Shown here: in pieces, positions 1 through 12,496 of the stretch
Numbering within the stretch: the stretch's first letter is position 1
Layout: the number at the start of each line of letters is the position of its first letter
DNA from: Benincasa hispida
Lineage: Eukaryota > Streptophyta > Magnoliopsida > Cucurbitales > Cucurbitaceae
Length of the DNA: 64,000 bases
Direction: 5' to 3'
Assembly (NCBI RefSeq): GCF_009727055.1
Contig: NC_052349.1
Location: forward strand, 41,651,652 to 41,715,651
Program-made: the position numbers and the translations under genes
Notes under the pieces: generated by a model
The model's database searches: none
The model's input: only the letters and a program-made list of their open reading frames with translations
Told to the model about the DNA's origin: nothing

Positions 1-939
1 GATTTTGAATATTTATGTTGTATATGAAGATTTTTTTTTTTATTTTTGAGAAATCGTGTACAAAGATTTAATCCAAAATATTGTGATTTTTTTAATGGAT
101 ATTATACAGATAAATAATAATATACTAAGCAAATAAAAATGAAAACTTGAATGACAATTTATAGATGATAAATTATTAATATACTTTATCACAAGACATT
201 GGAAGAAAAAATGATGTATGTAAATTGAAGATAAAAAATGGGTGCATAGAACTAGATTGAAATATCATGGTTTCTTAATAAAATGGATATAGTGGAAAAA
301 AATTACACCCGAAGTATAATGAAATAAACTCAAGAAAAGAATAAATAAATAAAAACGTAAGTGGGTCGTAAGAAGGGAGGAGAGATTGACGATCGGGTAT
401 GAGAAGAGAGGAGACATAGGAAGTGGGGGTGGAGAAGATGAAAGAGTTGTTAAATAAGGGTTACTGTAATGTTGAAGGAAGTGAAAAGGGGAGATGATAT
501 ATCAATGAATTAAACGGTGATATAGAGGCTATATGATCTCCCCATATAGGATATTGGGCCCCAAACAAACCCTAAAGGTATGACAATAACCAAGTATGTA
601 ACTAATGGAAGTAAGAAAGCAAAATGGCAAAGGACCAAAAAGTTTTTAAAAAATGGTTTAAGTAATCAAAAACAACGTTTCAGAAGTTAACAAAAAAAGG
701 TATGTATTTAAAAAAAAAAAAAATGGCCAACAAGGTGGCAAATTGGATCGCCTGACACAAATGCTCAAGACAAGTTGCTCGCTATTTGTTTGTGCTCACA
801 ACACTACCCTTTTATCCAATTTCCCAACACCAAAATCCAACAATACCCAACGGCCAACTCAGATGAATTTTGAGAAGTATACATAACAATATGACAGAAT
901 CAGAAGTGGAGGCAAGTTACCTGATTTCAAGACAAGAAA
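1..939. other. Intergenic, AT-rich, no gene seen
   Basis: This stretch lies downstream of the stop codon of the minus-strand BRCT-RING gene. I see no coding pattern. It contains poly-A runs (for example near 710-722) and a GC-richer patch near 545-575 reading TTGGGCCCCAAACAAACC. That patch resembles the end of a Tourist-like MITE, but no partner end was found. The 3' UTR of the neighbouring gene should lie in its right-hand part. Confidence 0.5.
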
Positions 940-3900
940 TTAATGGCTTCGATGGTAGAGTATCTGCAGATCCTTACAGTGAATACAAGTCCATGGTAAC
1001 AAAGGAGGGTCCAGACAGTATGAATGAATATGTCGAATCTGACAAAGATGGCAGCTCATGAGGAGGTCCTCTGGTTCCCGACATCGGCATGCGCTACAAA
1101 CAGCTGCTACAGAGGGCTGTTGTTTACAACTATCAAGAATTAGTTGTTCGTCCAGATGGGTCGTTATAACCATAATAAATAAAAATGTCACCATAGAGAT
1201 ACAATGAGTATTATGAAGTGCAACGAATGGAATTCTTGAAAATGAAGTACTTGTGTTTCATCGGCTTACTGTTTGGGAAAAAATCATGNNNNNNNNNNNN
1301 NNNCTCCCCCCCAACCCCTACACACAAGCAAAAAAAAAAACAGAGTTCGGACGCTGAGCATAAAAAATATATGTGACCTGAACAACGTTGTTAAGAGTTC
1401 TTTCATCAGGAAGAATGTAAATATCCAATAGTGATGGTCCACATGGAATTGTTTGGGAGTATATCTTCTGATCGGAGGTGGCAGCATCTTCAACCTTTGT
1501 GATGCTCAGAAAAGTGGCTTTGCACAAAGGGCAAGTTGAGATCTTCCTGCTCAAAGCCTACAAGATATGAGACCAATAGATTAGGACCATGAAATTGATT
1601 CTGAACTTCATAGTACATACTATAACATTGACAGCATTTGAATGATAAGTAAACCGATCAACTGAGAATGACAGAACTCACTCTACAAGTTCAAAGAACA
1701 AAAATCATTAATGACCAGAGTTTCAAGGTAGAAGTTGGCACCAGAGAAAAATACGTAAGTTTGGAGCTCACATAATTTGGCTTAGTTATATTTAATTTTG
1801 GAGCTCACATAATTTGGCTGTGTTATATTTAATTTTGTGATTTGAGGATTTTCCATCAAGTTGAGATGGCAAGGATTCTTAAAAGTGAAGTTAGATTTTC
1901 CATCAAGTTGTTAGAGGAAAAATAAATAAATAAGGAGCTCGCATAATTTGCACAAAGGGCAAATTGTATAGACAACTATAGAGCCACAATTTTCAGGTTA
2001 ATTTTTCTTAATCAGATCAGTGATGTTGCCTAATAGTTCAAGAATCCCAATACAACCATACACATGACAAGCAGTTAAAATATCCAGAGTTTAACATTCA
2101 TCCCATCACTGCTCGAACAATTCTCACGCCAAACTTCTGTAATATATTACCGTCCCTAAAACACGTTTCAGTTCATGCGAATTAGATAGTTAATTTTACC
2201 TTCGAATTAGAAAACAAAAATAGATAAATAGAGCAGAGAGGTAATGAGAAAAAATACAAAGAAATTATGGAGGCAACATAGTATTTCTCATAGTTATTTG
2301 GAAATCCTTACTTCCACATGTATAAGAGAAAGAACTAGTACACAACCATAATTAGCATGTTCGAAACATGATCCAGAGTTTTACTACAAAATATATTGCA
2401 TTATCATTAAGAAGGTTATGAATACGACGACAAATTCAAATAAGTTGTTCTCCAGTCCTGATCATGAAGACAAAAAATGCAACCTAGTTAATGAAGTCAG
2501 AAAAGCTATAACACTCATATGCTGAATAAATTGAATAGTTTGCTGCCCAAGGCCCTGGCATTTATAATAGTTTTGGATCAAAAAGCAAAAAGAATATTAT
2601 AAGGTTTAATTGGATCCTTGAATCTCCATGTATAGAAATTTAATAAAACTTTTACCATGTGATCTGCCCAGTTCTGAATGCATGAATAGCAAAATCGATG
2701 CCCACAGGGCAAAACTCCCCTCGTCGAACTAAAATCTGTCCAACAGATGACACAAGATAACTCTGTTGAGGTGGAGGGTAAGCTTGCATTGAGTTCTATA
2801 ACTGGATCCTCAATATTCTTTTGTAAATTGTTAATATTGTGCAATTCATCTTCTGAAGTTATCGATGACCCTCTTGGTGCATTCTCAACTTGTAAGTTTG
2901 TATCTCTGGAAGTAGATTGGTCCTCACAAGCTTCAATGCCTTCAAAACTATCACTTGATAGTCCCCTTTCGTCCCATAACTGGTCACGGTCAGATGTTCC
3001 TCCAATGTTTACCACTTCAATATTTGTTTCATCATCCCAATGGCTAGAAGGACCTGTAAGACTATTACGAGTTCCCAAATGATTCCGCCTCAGGTCAAAA
3101 TTCCAAATGTCAGCCTTATTATGATCTTCGGTAGAATTTTTATTCACAAGCCGGCGACATCTCCTTGAAGAGTTTACAGTTGAGTCCTGATTACTACTTT
3201 CACCTTTTCTTTCATCTCTCGCCAACCTCGAAGAACTACCACGCTATCCAAATGAAATAAGACCAAAACTTATCAGTGAGCGGAAAAAGTTCAAAAATAC
3301 ATAAGAAATTGTGGTTCAGGGTAAAATGCTTCTTTTCTCAAGTGATGATATACCAAAAAAGACAGAGAAATAGGATTTCACAGAATGATAAAGGAAATCG
3401 ATTGCCCAAGAAAGGAGACAACGTGTAAAAGAATATGACATCCTAATAAATGAATAAATAAAGTGAGCTCAAAAGAAGATAAAAGTTACACCTTTGAACA
3501 GAATCTGAAATTATCTCCTGGTTCAATTAAAAATAGCAAAGATGCAAATCGTTAAAAAATGGTATTGTCTACAATTAAGCTGTGGGATTTGACATTCTCT
3601 GGTCATAGAAGCAAAGCAATCCACAGTTCAGAATTTCGAAAGACAGGATTAGTGAGCTTCCAATTCTTCCTAGCTGAGGAAAAATATTCCTAAGTCAAAG
3701 CCTAGCAACAAGTTAAATGAATTGACAAGTTGATGGCAAATAGATTTGAAGTTCTTGAATGATTATTGATCAATCAGACCACATCAAGTCATCAACCCAC
3801 ACCACAATGAGAATGCAGAGGTAAATCACATTAATAAACTAAAGAAAACCAAACCACTCACAAATGTTCATTAGAGCAGACTTTTTAAAGATTGAATTTA

Positions 3901-6900
3901 TTTCAAACCAATACAAATTGTTATATTCTAAATTTAACCATGCAGAGAAAAACTCAAAGCATGATTGTGTTTATATATGTTAGTGGCAAAACATTATAAA
4001 TGCTATAATGATCACATGTATACAGTCATTTTATAATGAGGATCCAGGGTTCACCCATCTTGCATGGCTTAGTTATATCCGAGACAAATCATGTCAAACT
4101 CCTTTTTAGTTTGAAGGTACTACAACTAATTCTCCCAAGTCATTTAGTTAAAAGGATTCTAAAATGCATAGAATGTAAGTATTGGTGGGCCATGTCAATA
4201 CTCTACTCCCATCACGTCTAGATATTATTGCCACAGTTGTTAAGAGTTGTCAAACACATGCCCCATCCTACTCTTCCTCCTATGGCTTCTATGAAGAGAT
4301 ATTTTATTACATTGAAGAGTCTTTATCGTACAGTTTATATTTTCCTGGTAGTAAAATTTAGTGTCATGCCTTATTTGGACTCTAATTGGTCTAGAAACAA
4401 TATTGATGAGCTCTCAACCACAGGGTGTGTAATACTATTGAATCATGATCTTGTGCAATTTCCAAAAACTCTTATAAGAGCTCAACCGAACGACTAAGCT
4501 AGCTTGCATCGGACACTAATTTGAAGATGTTTGTGTTCCTTGTTCTCCCGTTTCCTGGCGTCATAATGTTTATCCTACTTGCTAGATCCGATCTTTTAAG
4601 GCCCCAGTCATGTGAAAATTGATTCACTCAAGAGAAAGGTTGAGCACAAGGATAGTTATTAAAAATTATTACCGGTGCTTATCAACCTACTGACACTTTT
4701 ACTACCAGAGACTTCAAAACATTTGTTAAATCTAAAAGCAAGTCCATGCCCTTTCTTACTTGTTGTCATTCATTGGAGGGGAATGTTGGTTAGCTTAACA
4801 CATTTGTGCATAACATTTCAAGCAGAAAAGTCAGTAGGTCCCCACCTAAGAATAAAATCAGAACATACCAATTTATTGGGATTTTATAACAATAGAAATT
4901 TAAATTGTTAGAGGGCTAATCAAAAGATACCACGCCATCAACCTACAATTAAAATAAGAGAACCAGATCACATTACTTAATTAAAGAAAACTACTTCCAT
5001 ACATTAGTAATTTAGAACAGATATTAAACCATTCGCCAGTACAAGACATTACCACAGATTTTAAACCTTGCAAAAGAAGTGGACTTTATCCTATGAAGTA
5101 TAGCGACGTGGACAAAAATGAATGAGATTCAAAACGTAAGATGGAACAAAGAATGAAATATCTCACCTCAATCGCAAAAAAACCAGAGGGAGTTGGTTCC
5201 TCAAAATGGTTTCTGCTACTTGAGCTTGACGAGTCTTCTTGCTTAGAAATCCTCCTCCGCAATATGTCCTTTGCTTTATGAGCAGTGACATCACTATTCC
5301 TAAAATCAGAGTACAGATCCTAGTTGGGATTAACATTAAAAAGGTTAGCGATAGGCATTAACTCTAGACAAGTAATGAACTCCTACCTTTTTTTCTTAAG
5401 ATAATAGTTGCAAAGTCGAAAATCCTTAGGGCTGTTACTTTAGTGATCAAAAACAGTTGTACAAAAGGAGAAGCCTTATTCTTCCTATGTAGGCTATTTT
5501 TTTAGTTCAACAATATTTGGGGTGGGATTTCGAATCTTTGATCTTAGATAGTTCATACATTATGTTTGTTGAGCTATGTTGATATCACTCATTCCATAAT
5601 TGATATAGGCTTAAGTCATGAGTTAATAGGATTTAAATACAATGATGGTTAATTAAATTAACCATAGTAACTAACTCACAACCTAACTAATAAAATAACA
5701 TGCCTAAGTTAGATTACAAAGGGACCCTAACATTTAAATATCTAACAAATCATAGCATGCACAAAGATCTATGAATGGTGTTTTTTCCTTTTTTTTTGGA
5801 CAAGATATGAACGGTATTTCTTTAAAAATAATAATAATGATAATAATAATAATAATCTATGATGGCACTTGGACTCAAAAAAACCAATTGAGTCATGAAT
5901 GTGAAGAAAATAATGAAAGGAAATGTAAATCAATTAAAGGATTCAGATTCTTAATATTTTCCCTGATAAGTTTAATCTTGACATATGAGTTACAGCTTAC
6001 AACAACATATTTAATCGATTTTCTTCTCCCCACTTAAATCCATAAATGATTCAGGATAGTTTGTGCACATATATTAAGAGAGGGCTGTCTCAAGTCACCT
6101 TATCCAGCAAAGAAGAATGGGGCAAGATTGAATCATCAAAAGAGCATATGTCTTTAATGCTTTGATCATCAACATTTCCATAATTATGTAACTTTTCACA
6201 AAGCAAGTTATTCTTTTTGGTTGAGACGGAGCCCTTTTCAGCAAGAGGGAGTTTCATTGACAAGGGACCTGCCAATTGGCCACTGCAAGGAATAAAATCC
6301 ACAATTCAAAGAGATAAAAATAAACAGGATTACAGGATAGAGGTGGTAAAGCAATGGTGGAAATTATCTGATATGTAACCAAGCCTTAGTGAAACCTCAA
6401 CAAAAGACATACTTTCAGCGCAAATGCAAAGGAAAACAAAAGGAAGACCAGATAATTAGAGACAATAAGGTCATACAATTCGTAAATGTGAGTTCTCGTT
6501 TAGTGTAAAAAGCAAATTATATGTTTTGCCAGGATTAGGTACACAATAAATGAAGAAATGGACTATATAATTTATTTTGGGAGAAAAAAGAAAGACAAAC
6601 AGAAGAGACTTTACTGATTTGACAGCAAAGGGTTGAATAGAAAAGTCAGAACACTCAGAACATATGCATTGAATAAAATAGCAGCACTTCTCTGGGTTAA
6701 TGGGAAATCCAGATAAGATTTTCATCCTCATTATTTTTGCATTCAATTTTCGTTATTTGTTTGTTCAATGTTCCTAATTGCACATTTTCCATGCTTGCTT
6801 GCCTTGATGGCTAGAAAACAGAAATCTTTTGCCAGATGACAAAATAGATATATTCTTAAGCCTTTGTACCAGTTGTAAGGTGTTTGGACAAAAGCCCCAC

Positions 6901-7935
6901 GACAGAATGTTATTGCTTGCTGTATGCAAGCAACTATAATGTAATATAAAAAAAGTAACAATTGATTGTACCTTTGAAGAACGTATGGACCTTCTGGGAC
7001 ACGCTTTCCATGTTTAATGCAATCTTCAAGCCAACGATGATTGACTATTATTGTTCTAAACTTCTTAGCAAGATTAAATTTCCTCCCTTGTAATTCCCAA
7101 CAAATCTAATCACCATAAGAATAAACAATAAGTAACATCATTCTTTAGCCTAAGATTGCGGATGAGTGACTCATGATAGATAAATACTGCAAAATTATAC
7201 TACAAAATGTATTTCATCAAATCCCCATCCAAAAATCTATACTCGTTCTTTTTTAAACATACATAATTGCAAAACTCGTCTTATTTGAAAGCTATTGATG
7301 CTTTTCAGACTGAATTTGGGACTAATAAAATTAAAACCCACCAAATGAGTAATTGACCTTGACATTGCGCCCACATAGCTGGCACCAGTATAAGATATCA
7401 TCTTGATAAGGTTGAATCTTTCTGTGCCGTGGTAGCCACTGACGGTCGCAACCACAGATTCCATACCTTCAATTGGACAGCCTACAGACATCAGAAAAAT
7501 CAAAGCAGTAAATCCCAGACGGAAAAGAATCTAAGTGAACCACCCCATCTACCCTCCCCCACAAAAGGCTGCAGTTAAACTAAGAGGTACATACACAGTT
7601 CGATGTTGCAGCTAGAAACTCGAGAAATAGAAAGCTTCGAGTCGAAGCTTCATTTCCCAATCCACTAGGGGAAAAAAAACGGATGAAACAAATACAGTAA
7701 GGAAAGCAGAATTTCACAAATTTCAAATCCAACAAAACTATATTGACTGAAACAGGACACTATCAAGATCAAGCGGATAAAAGCTCCCACAAACCCTAGA
7801 AAGAACATCACTAGCAATTTGGTGAAAAAGCGAGGGTGTAGAAACAGATGCATAGAATGAGAGAGAATCACCGGGAAGTCGATTAGGGCAGGAAAGGACT
7901 CCATTAGCGAGGCCATGGTCTTGCTCCTCCTCCAT
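940..7935 (-). CDS. BRCT, RING and PHD-like zinc-finger protein (eight exons)
   Basis: Exons on the minus strand are 7935-7872, 7481-7342, 7105-6972, 6282-6099, 5319-5167, 3243-2656, 1557-1378 and 1116-940. All have GT-AG borders and matching phases, giving 539 residues. An N-terminal BRCT domain (about residues 29-112) includes [24 protein letters not shown] and [23 protein letters not shown]3HC4 RING (389-433) is split by an intron between CIQNWADHM and STCPLC. A C4HC3 PHD-like finger (488-528) includes CSAC, SCHLC, HSYC and CIHC. The middle is polar, Ser/Asp/Glu-rich and probably disordered. This order matches the plant BRCT/RING family that includes Arabidopsis AT1G67180 (from memory). 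BRCT domains usually bind phosphoproteins and RING domains usually carry E3 ubiquitin-ligase activity, so a nuclear DNA-damage role is inference. The least certain border is the acceptor of the last exon, reading AACAACAG/CCC. Confidence 0.88.
1289..1303. other. Assembly gap (15 N)
   Basis: Fifteen unknown bases inside the last intron of the BRCT-RING gene, next to a C-rich and A-rich run. The real gap size is unknown. Confidence 0.99.
4039..4920 (+). mobile_element. Decayed Ty1/copia 3' end (RNase H relic), antisense in an intron
   Basis: Plus-strand translation across shifting frames gives copia RNase H signatures. [16 protein letters not shown] resembles the MHSPT..H..AVKRILRYLKGT motif. 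[15 protein letters not shown] and [16 protein letters not shown] resemble DADWAGD and RRSTTGYCVFLG. Further on come EIDSHFVREKVEHKD-like and TDTFTRDF-like pieces. The purine-rich GGAGGGGAATG near 4775-4785 would be the polypurine tract, so 4784 onward may be the start of its 3' LTR. Stops and frameshifts rule out function. It lies in the large intron between the 5319-5167 and 3243-2656 exons of the BRCT-RING gene, in the opposite orientation. Confidence 0.65.
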
Positions 7936-9347
7936 CCGAACCTCAAGAAATTGCCGCGAAAGTTTAGAGATAAATTTGAATTTTGTGGACGAAGGCGAAC
8001 ATTCTAAATTTGAGTTGGTTTTTTATTTTTATTTTTTTTTTTTGGGTGCTGGTTGCAAAAGAGGCAATCAGACCAAGATAATAGCATATGCAGCACAATA
8101 ATAAAACAATTGCGGATATGGTACAAAAATAGACTTTGATCATTGTAAAAGGCTAAAAGGCCCGTTGATTTTTTCGCTCAACCTACCAAATAAAACCCAA
8201 AATCTCCCATGTTTGCAGGCTTTTTCTTCCTCATTTTCTGAAATTGAAAGTTATCATCGATAGCTACTATCAACGGCTATCATTGATAGCTTCTATCATT
8301 GACTATCACTGATAGACCTTTATCAATTGAAATTAACTTTGAAATATCAACACTTAGGGGTCGTTTGTTTTTTGAAAATATAGATAACTGGAATCTTAGA
8401 TGCCCGAAATTATAAATATATGGAAGATAAATGTCTGACATCTTTAGATTACCATGTTTGTTTTGTATGAACATTTTTGCAGATATTTGGGAATATTTTG
8501 CTAATTGTATTTGTTTCATAGGATTTTTACACGGGAATTTTTTAAATTTACATAATGTTCTAAGAATGTCCTCACAACTATTTATTAATTGGTAATTAAT
8601 TTGATATAATTTGAACTTATATAACTTATTTGTTTTTAGGAAAAATTGCAAAAATACCAACATGAGTGTAGCTTGTACTATCAACCTCGAGGTCAGACCC
8701 CTGGTATGGTGCTTGTACTAAACTATGGGATTGGTTTCTCTCTTTTCTTCTATCATCTCTCCTCCCTCCTCATCTCATTCGCATCTCTCGTCTCTCATCC
8801 AGATATGAAAAATTCTTGAAATTGATGAACGGCTACCGCCTAAAAACTGTCGGATAGGGAGGATGAACAACGTCAGGTTGGAAGGCTGATGTGTGCAAAT
8901 CATCGAAGGGAGGGAAGAGAAATCGTGTTGCCACTTGTGTGTCAAAACCACCTAGGGATGAAATCCATCTGTCACCTGGGGATTCCACCATTTCTATTTT
9001 CTTCCTCAAATGTCAGCTTTTTCTATCTCGATCAGTTTCTTCTTCATCTCCATTATACAAATTCCCTCCCATTTTCTTCAAAATAGAACCATTGAAGCTT
9101 CTCGGCCACACGATCCATTTATCCAACTTTTACTCTATTTCCTTCTCATTTGCTTCACATCCCCACAGTGCTCCTTCTGCTTTCAATGGGCTCGAAATCT
9201 CCAACCCAAAAACAAAATACGCAAAGATACAAAAATTGGATGGAGAAGAAACCCAAGAAAAATATGAACAAAAAACATCAATATCTCGTGAAGCAAGGAA
9301 GCTTTATATTAGAAATTTACCACATGATATATGACTTGTTCCCAAAT
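7936..9347. other. Intergenic, upstream of the BRCT-RING gene
   Basis: This holds the presumed promoter and 5' UTR of the BRCT-RING gene (start codon at 7935). A CTATCA/TGATAG palindrome cluster lies at about 8255-8330. Open frames between 8889 and 9334 have no recognisable domain, no conserved motif and overlap in three frames, so I do not call a gene there. Confidence 0.5.
8255..8330. repeat. Palindromic CTATCA/TGATAG repeat cluster
   Basis: Short self-complementary units of the form CTATCANTGATAG are repeated with small changes (TATCATCGATAGC, TATCATTGATAGC, TATCACTGATAGA). Similar clusters occur at 9990-10260, 45661-45785 and 50925-51010, so this is a dispersed family. Confidence 0.7.
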
Positions 9348-9620
9348 TGTAACGATCTGAGTTCAGGAGGGGTATATGAATGAACTGATATCACATCCGA
9401 ATGAGAGGGATCCTGATGAAAGTATGGTTAAGAAATACTTAAAAGAATTGAAAGTTACTACCTATACCAACAAGGTGTACTTTCATTTTTAGTGGCTCAA
9501 TCATAATAACTCCAAAGTTAAGTGTGCTTAGCTTTGAGCAATCCTAAGTTGGGTAACCTCTTGGGATGCATGTGAGTGATGGTGTGATTGTAACCGATCC
9601 CATAGTTCAAGGGTGGTTTT
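9348..9620 (+). mobile_element. Partial copy of the TGTAACGA short LTR-like repeat
   Basis: It starts TGTAACGATCTGAG and runs in parallel for about 190 bases with the element at 48486-48848. Shared stretches include ATGAATGAACYGATATCACA, GAATTGAAAGTTACTACC and CAGTGGCTCAATCATAA-like sequence. After about 9530 the two copies diverge. No matching right end or TSD was found here, so this copy is truncated or rearranged. Confidence 0.55.
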
Positions 9621-9984
9621 TTCGATTTTCCCTTGTTTTTATCAATTTAAATTTCTTTTTGAATTAATTCAATTTATATTATTTTTCTAAAAAATATATC
9701 ATAATTTAAGATTTTTTTATAAAATAAATATTATTTGAATTTGAATATATTGCTAAAAAGATAATCAAAATTACGATACAACAAAAATATATGATATATA
9801 TGGTTGACAGCATTTATTTTAATCATATGATGCAAATAAGACACATACACACACGCGCACGCATATATATCCTAAGATGTTTGGGAATCTCCATATGTTA
9901 AGGTATCTTTCAACACCATAAGACAAACACAATAGTTCAGATGTCCACTCCATGGGAATCTAAGATGCATGTGAAACAAACGGC

Positions 9985-10300
9985 CTCTTAAGACTATCGA
10001 CAACTATCAATGATAGACTTCTATAAGTGACTATCCACTTTGAAAGAAAATCATTAACTTTGAAAGATTGAGCTATATTGGTGATGAATAATTGATGGTG
10101 AATATCATTGATAAACTTTCGTCAATTACTATCAATTTTGAAAGATTAACACTTGAAGCTATTAGTAGCTATCGTTGATAATCTTCTATCATGGCTATTA
10201 TTGATGATCTTCTATCATGGCTATCACTTATGTTTCAATTAGTGGTTATAATTTTTTAAAAAAAAACAGTACTTAAAGCCATCAGTAGGTATTAATTTTG
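9985..10300. repeat. Palindromic CTATCA/TGATAG repeat cluster, second locus
   Basis: Imperfect units of CTATCAATGATAGACTTCTAT alternate with TTTGAAAGATT(G/A)A spacers over roughly 270 bases. It directly abuts the truncated end of the family-B LTR array. Confidence 0.6.
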
Positions 10301-10383
10301 AAATATTCACACATAAAGCCATCAGTAGGTACAAATAAAAGGATGAGCCCTCGTAGACAAAAGTCCATAATTCATTTAAGATT

Positions 10384-12383
10384 TGATGGAACAAACACAT
10401 GCGCAGTGGAAGAAAAAACAAATCTAAAGTACTCTAATTAGGTTAATTTCAAAAAATAAGCATGCAATTAAAACAAGTAAAAATGATAGAAGAAATACAA
10501 CTTTTGTAGACTTGAATCTTCTCCAAAATAGCTCCAATCTCCTCACAAATGGTTCCCAGACCACCACGAGAGTCTTCACAACTATTTTTCAATCTTATAA
10601 CGAGATAGTAGGATCTGGTGAGTAACTAATTTGGAGATGAAAAGGTTAAATCTTTAAGAGAAAATAATTATGAGATTACCTCATAATCTCATAAATTTCA
10701 ACTTGGCCAAGAGTTCTAAACAACATAAATCTCCTCCTTTTAAAGATCATTTCATGCAAAACATGCAATTTTAGTTTGATGAGAATTTGATACTAAAAAA
10801 TCCCTAACTCAAAGTGAGATTAGTGAGGCAAGTGTGTTCAAAAGAAGATAACACTTAGCAATGCAAAAAAATGACATTTTTCACTCACAATTGTTGGATC
10901 TTTCTATTAACTTGGTCAAAGGTCAAAGTTTGACTTTCAAAGTCAAAAGTCAACATTTTGACTTTCATTGTATTTTTGACCTAATTAACAATTTTGACTT
11001 TTAATGCAATTTCGACCAATTCCATTTAATTTCAAAATTAATTTTAAAATTAAATTTATATTAAATAATTAATCAAACAATTTAATTAATTTAATTTAAT
11101 ATTAATTCCAACATGAATCCCAATTAATATGAATCCCTATTCATAATTTTGATTTTTAAATCTTATTTAAATATCTCTTATTTTCTCTCTCTTTATGTTA
11201 AATTCACAACATTAAGTTAAATATATCGTATATCTTTAATGCTTTGCTCCAAAAATCGAATTTGAACACTTCGAATTCGTTCGTCACATTGTTCTAAGGT
11301 TTAGTCTGATATGAGCTAGTAGGGGGACCTCAGGGACCTACAGGTCATGGACTCCAATGATCTGAGATTAATTGGCTAAACTCTTTAACCTAATTAACCA
11401 CAATTCGTTAACTATCGGGTCACTCCACTAAAGCCCAATAGTTGCATCTCCTCACTGTAGATATATTATGTCCATTCGATATAACCATGACTATTAAGTC
11501 AACCTTTCTCAAATTGTTCGTAATAACAACTGAGTCAAAAGTTGTTTTACCCCCTGAGATTACATCTTGCTCCTTTAAGTCTCATCGATCCTCTAATGAA
11601 CAATTGGTTTGTGATCCAATCACTAAACCGAGTCCCTCTCGGACCAATGAGAGGGTGAGGCCCCTTGTTCAAGACTCTAAGTCAGCACTTAAGGGAACAA
11701 CCTCTCTACTATCCCTAAAAGTGAGTATGAGTGAATTCCGTCTTGCACCCTATATCCCCAGCTATCTACCCGATCTTACCCCTGAAATGGGAGGCTTATT
11801 GAGCTGGCGCTGTTGAGCCAATATTCACTCATGCAAATCTAAGGATAACCCTTAATAAACATGAGTTCATAGTTAGCTCAGGATTAAGGTCAAATTACCT
11901 ACGTCGTCTCTTTGAAATAGTTAGTCTTAAATAGTAAACAGTGTTATAAAGTAATAGTGACTTATTTCTTAATCCGATCTTATGCAAACTCATTGCATGT
12001 AACGCCCCCACTCCTCATGTCAATACATGAACGAATCAGAATCACTTTGTTTATAGCACTTTACAACAAATTGTAACAATTACAGAGTGGGTTGCATCTG
12101 ATAGTGTTACTAGAATAAGGTATCCAGCTTTATTCATATACTATGGATTGTTTTGGCTATTTACTAAACTTGATCCACTCTTATTTCTCCACATAAAGTT
12201 CAAGTATTCATATAATAGCCATGGATCTTTAGTTTATTGGATTTATCCTTCTTTCTAAAACGAAATTAGCAATTCATACATTCAATAACAACTTTATTGA
12301 ATAAAACCTTAATAACATCTTTATTGATAACATAATAAATTTATTGTTTACAAACCACAAGTTTTAGGACATAAAACCCAACA
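10384..12383 (-). mobile_element. Solo LTR B1, nested in LTR-3 of the array
   Basis: On the minus strand it starts TGTTGGGTTTTATG and ends TTTGTTCCATCA, with the TG...CA termini of an LTR, and is 2000 bp long. The bases just outside are AGATT on the left and GTATT on the right. The intact family-B copy at about 20870 has GGATT at the corresponding point (inside CTCACTCAGGATTAAGG), so both flanks look like a 5 bp TSD of GGATT that has mutated once on each side. No PBS, polypurine tract or coding sequence adjoins it, so it is a solo LTR. Confidence 0.65.
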
Positions 12384-12496
12384 GTATTGAGATCGAGTTA
12401 CATATGATCATCCTGTGAAATATTGATCTTTTTAGTCAACTGTGTTACAAAGAAAGACTAATAAATTTTCAGTTCAATTTTATACAAACTTATTGT

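Noticed and set aside
8255..8330. CRISPR-like spaced repeats
   Set aside because: Units are palindromic, unevenly spaced and in a plant nuclear context; they belong to a dispersed repeat family.
8280..8684. 134-codon minus-strand frame
   Set aside because: It is Lys/Ile/Phe-rich, spans the palindromic repeat cluster and has no domain; typical chance frame in AT-rich DNA.
8889..9334. Overlapping open frames up to 147 codons
   Set aside because: Three frames overlap, composition is Ser/Phe-rich from pyrimidine runs, and no motif is recognisable.
11442..11816. 124-codon plus-strand frame
   Set aside because: It lies inside solo LTR B1, antisense to the LTR, and the corresponding frame is not kept in the paralogous LTR at 19.9-21.3 kb.
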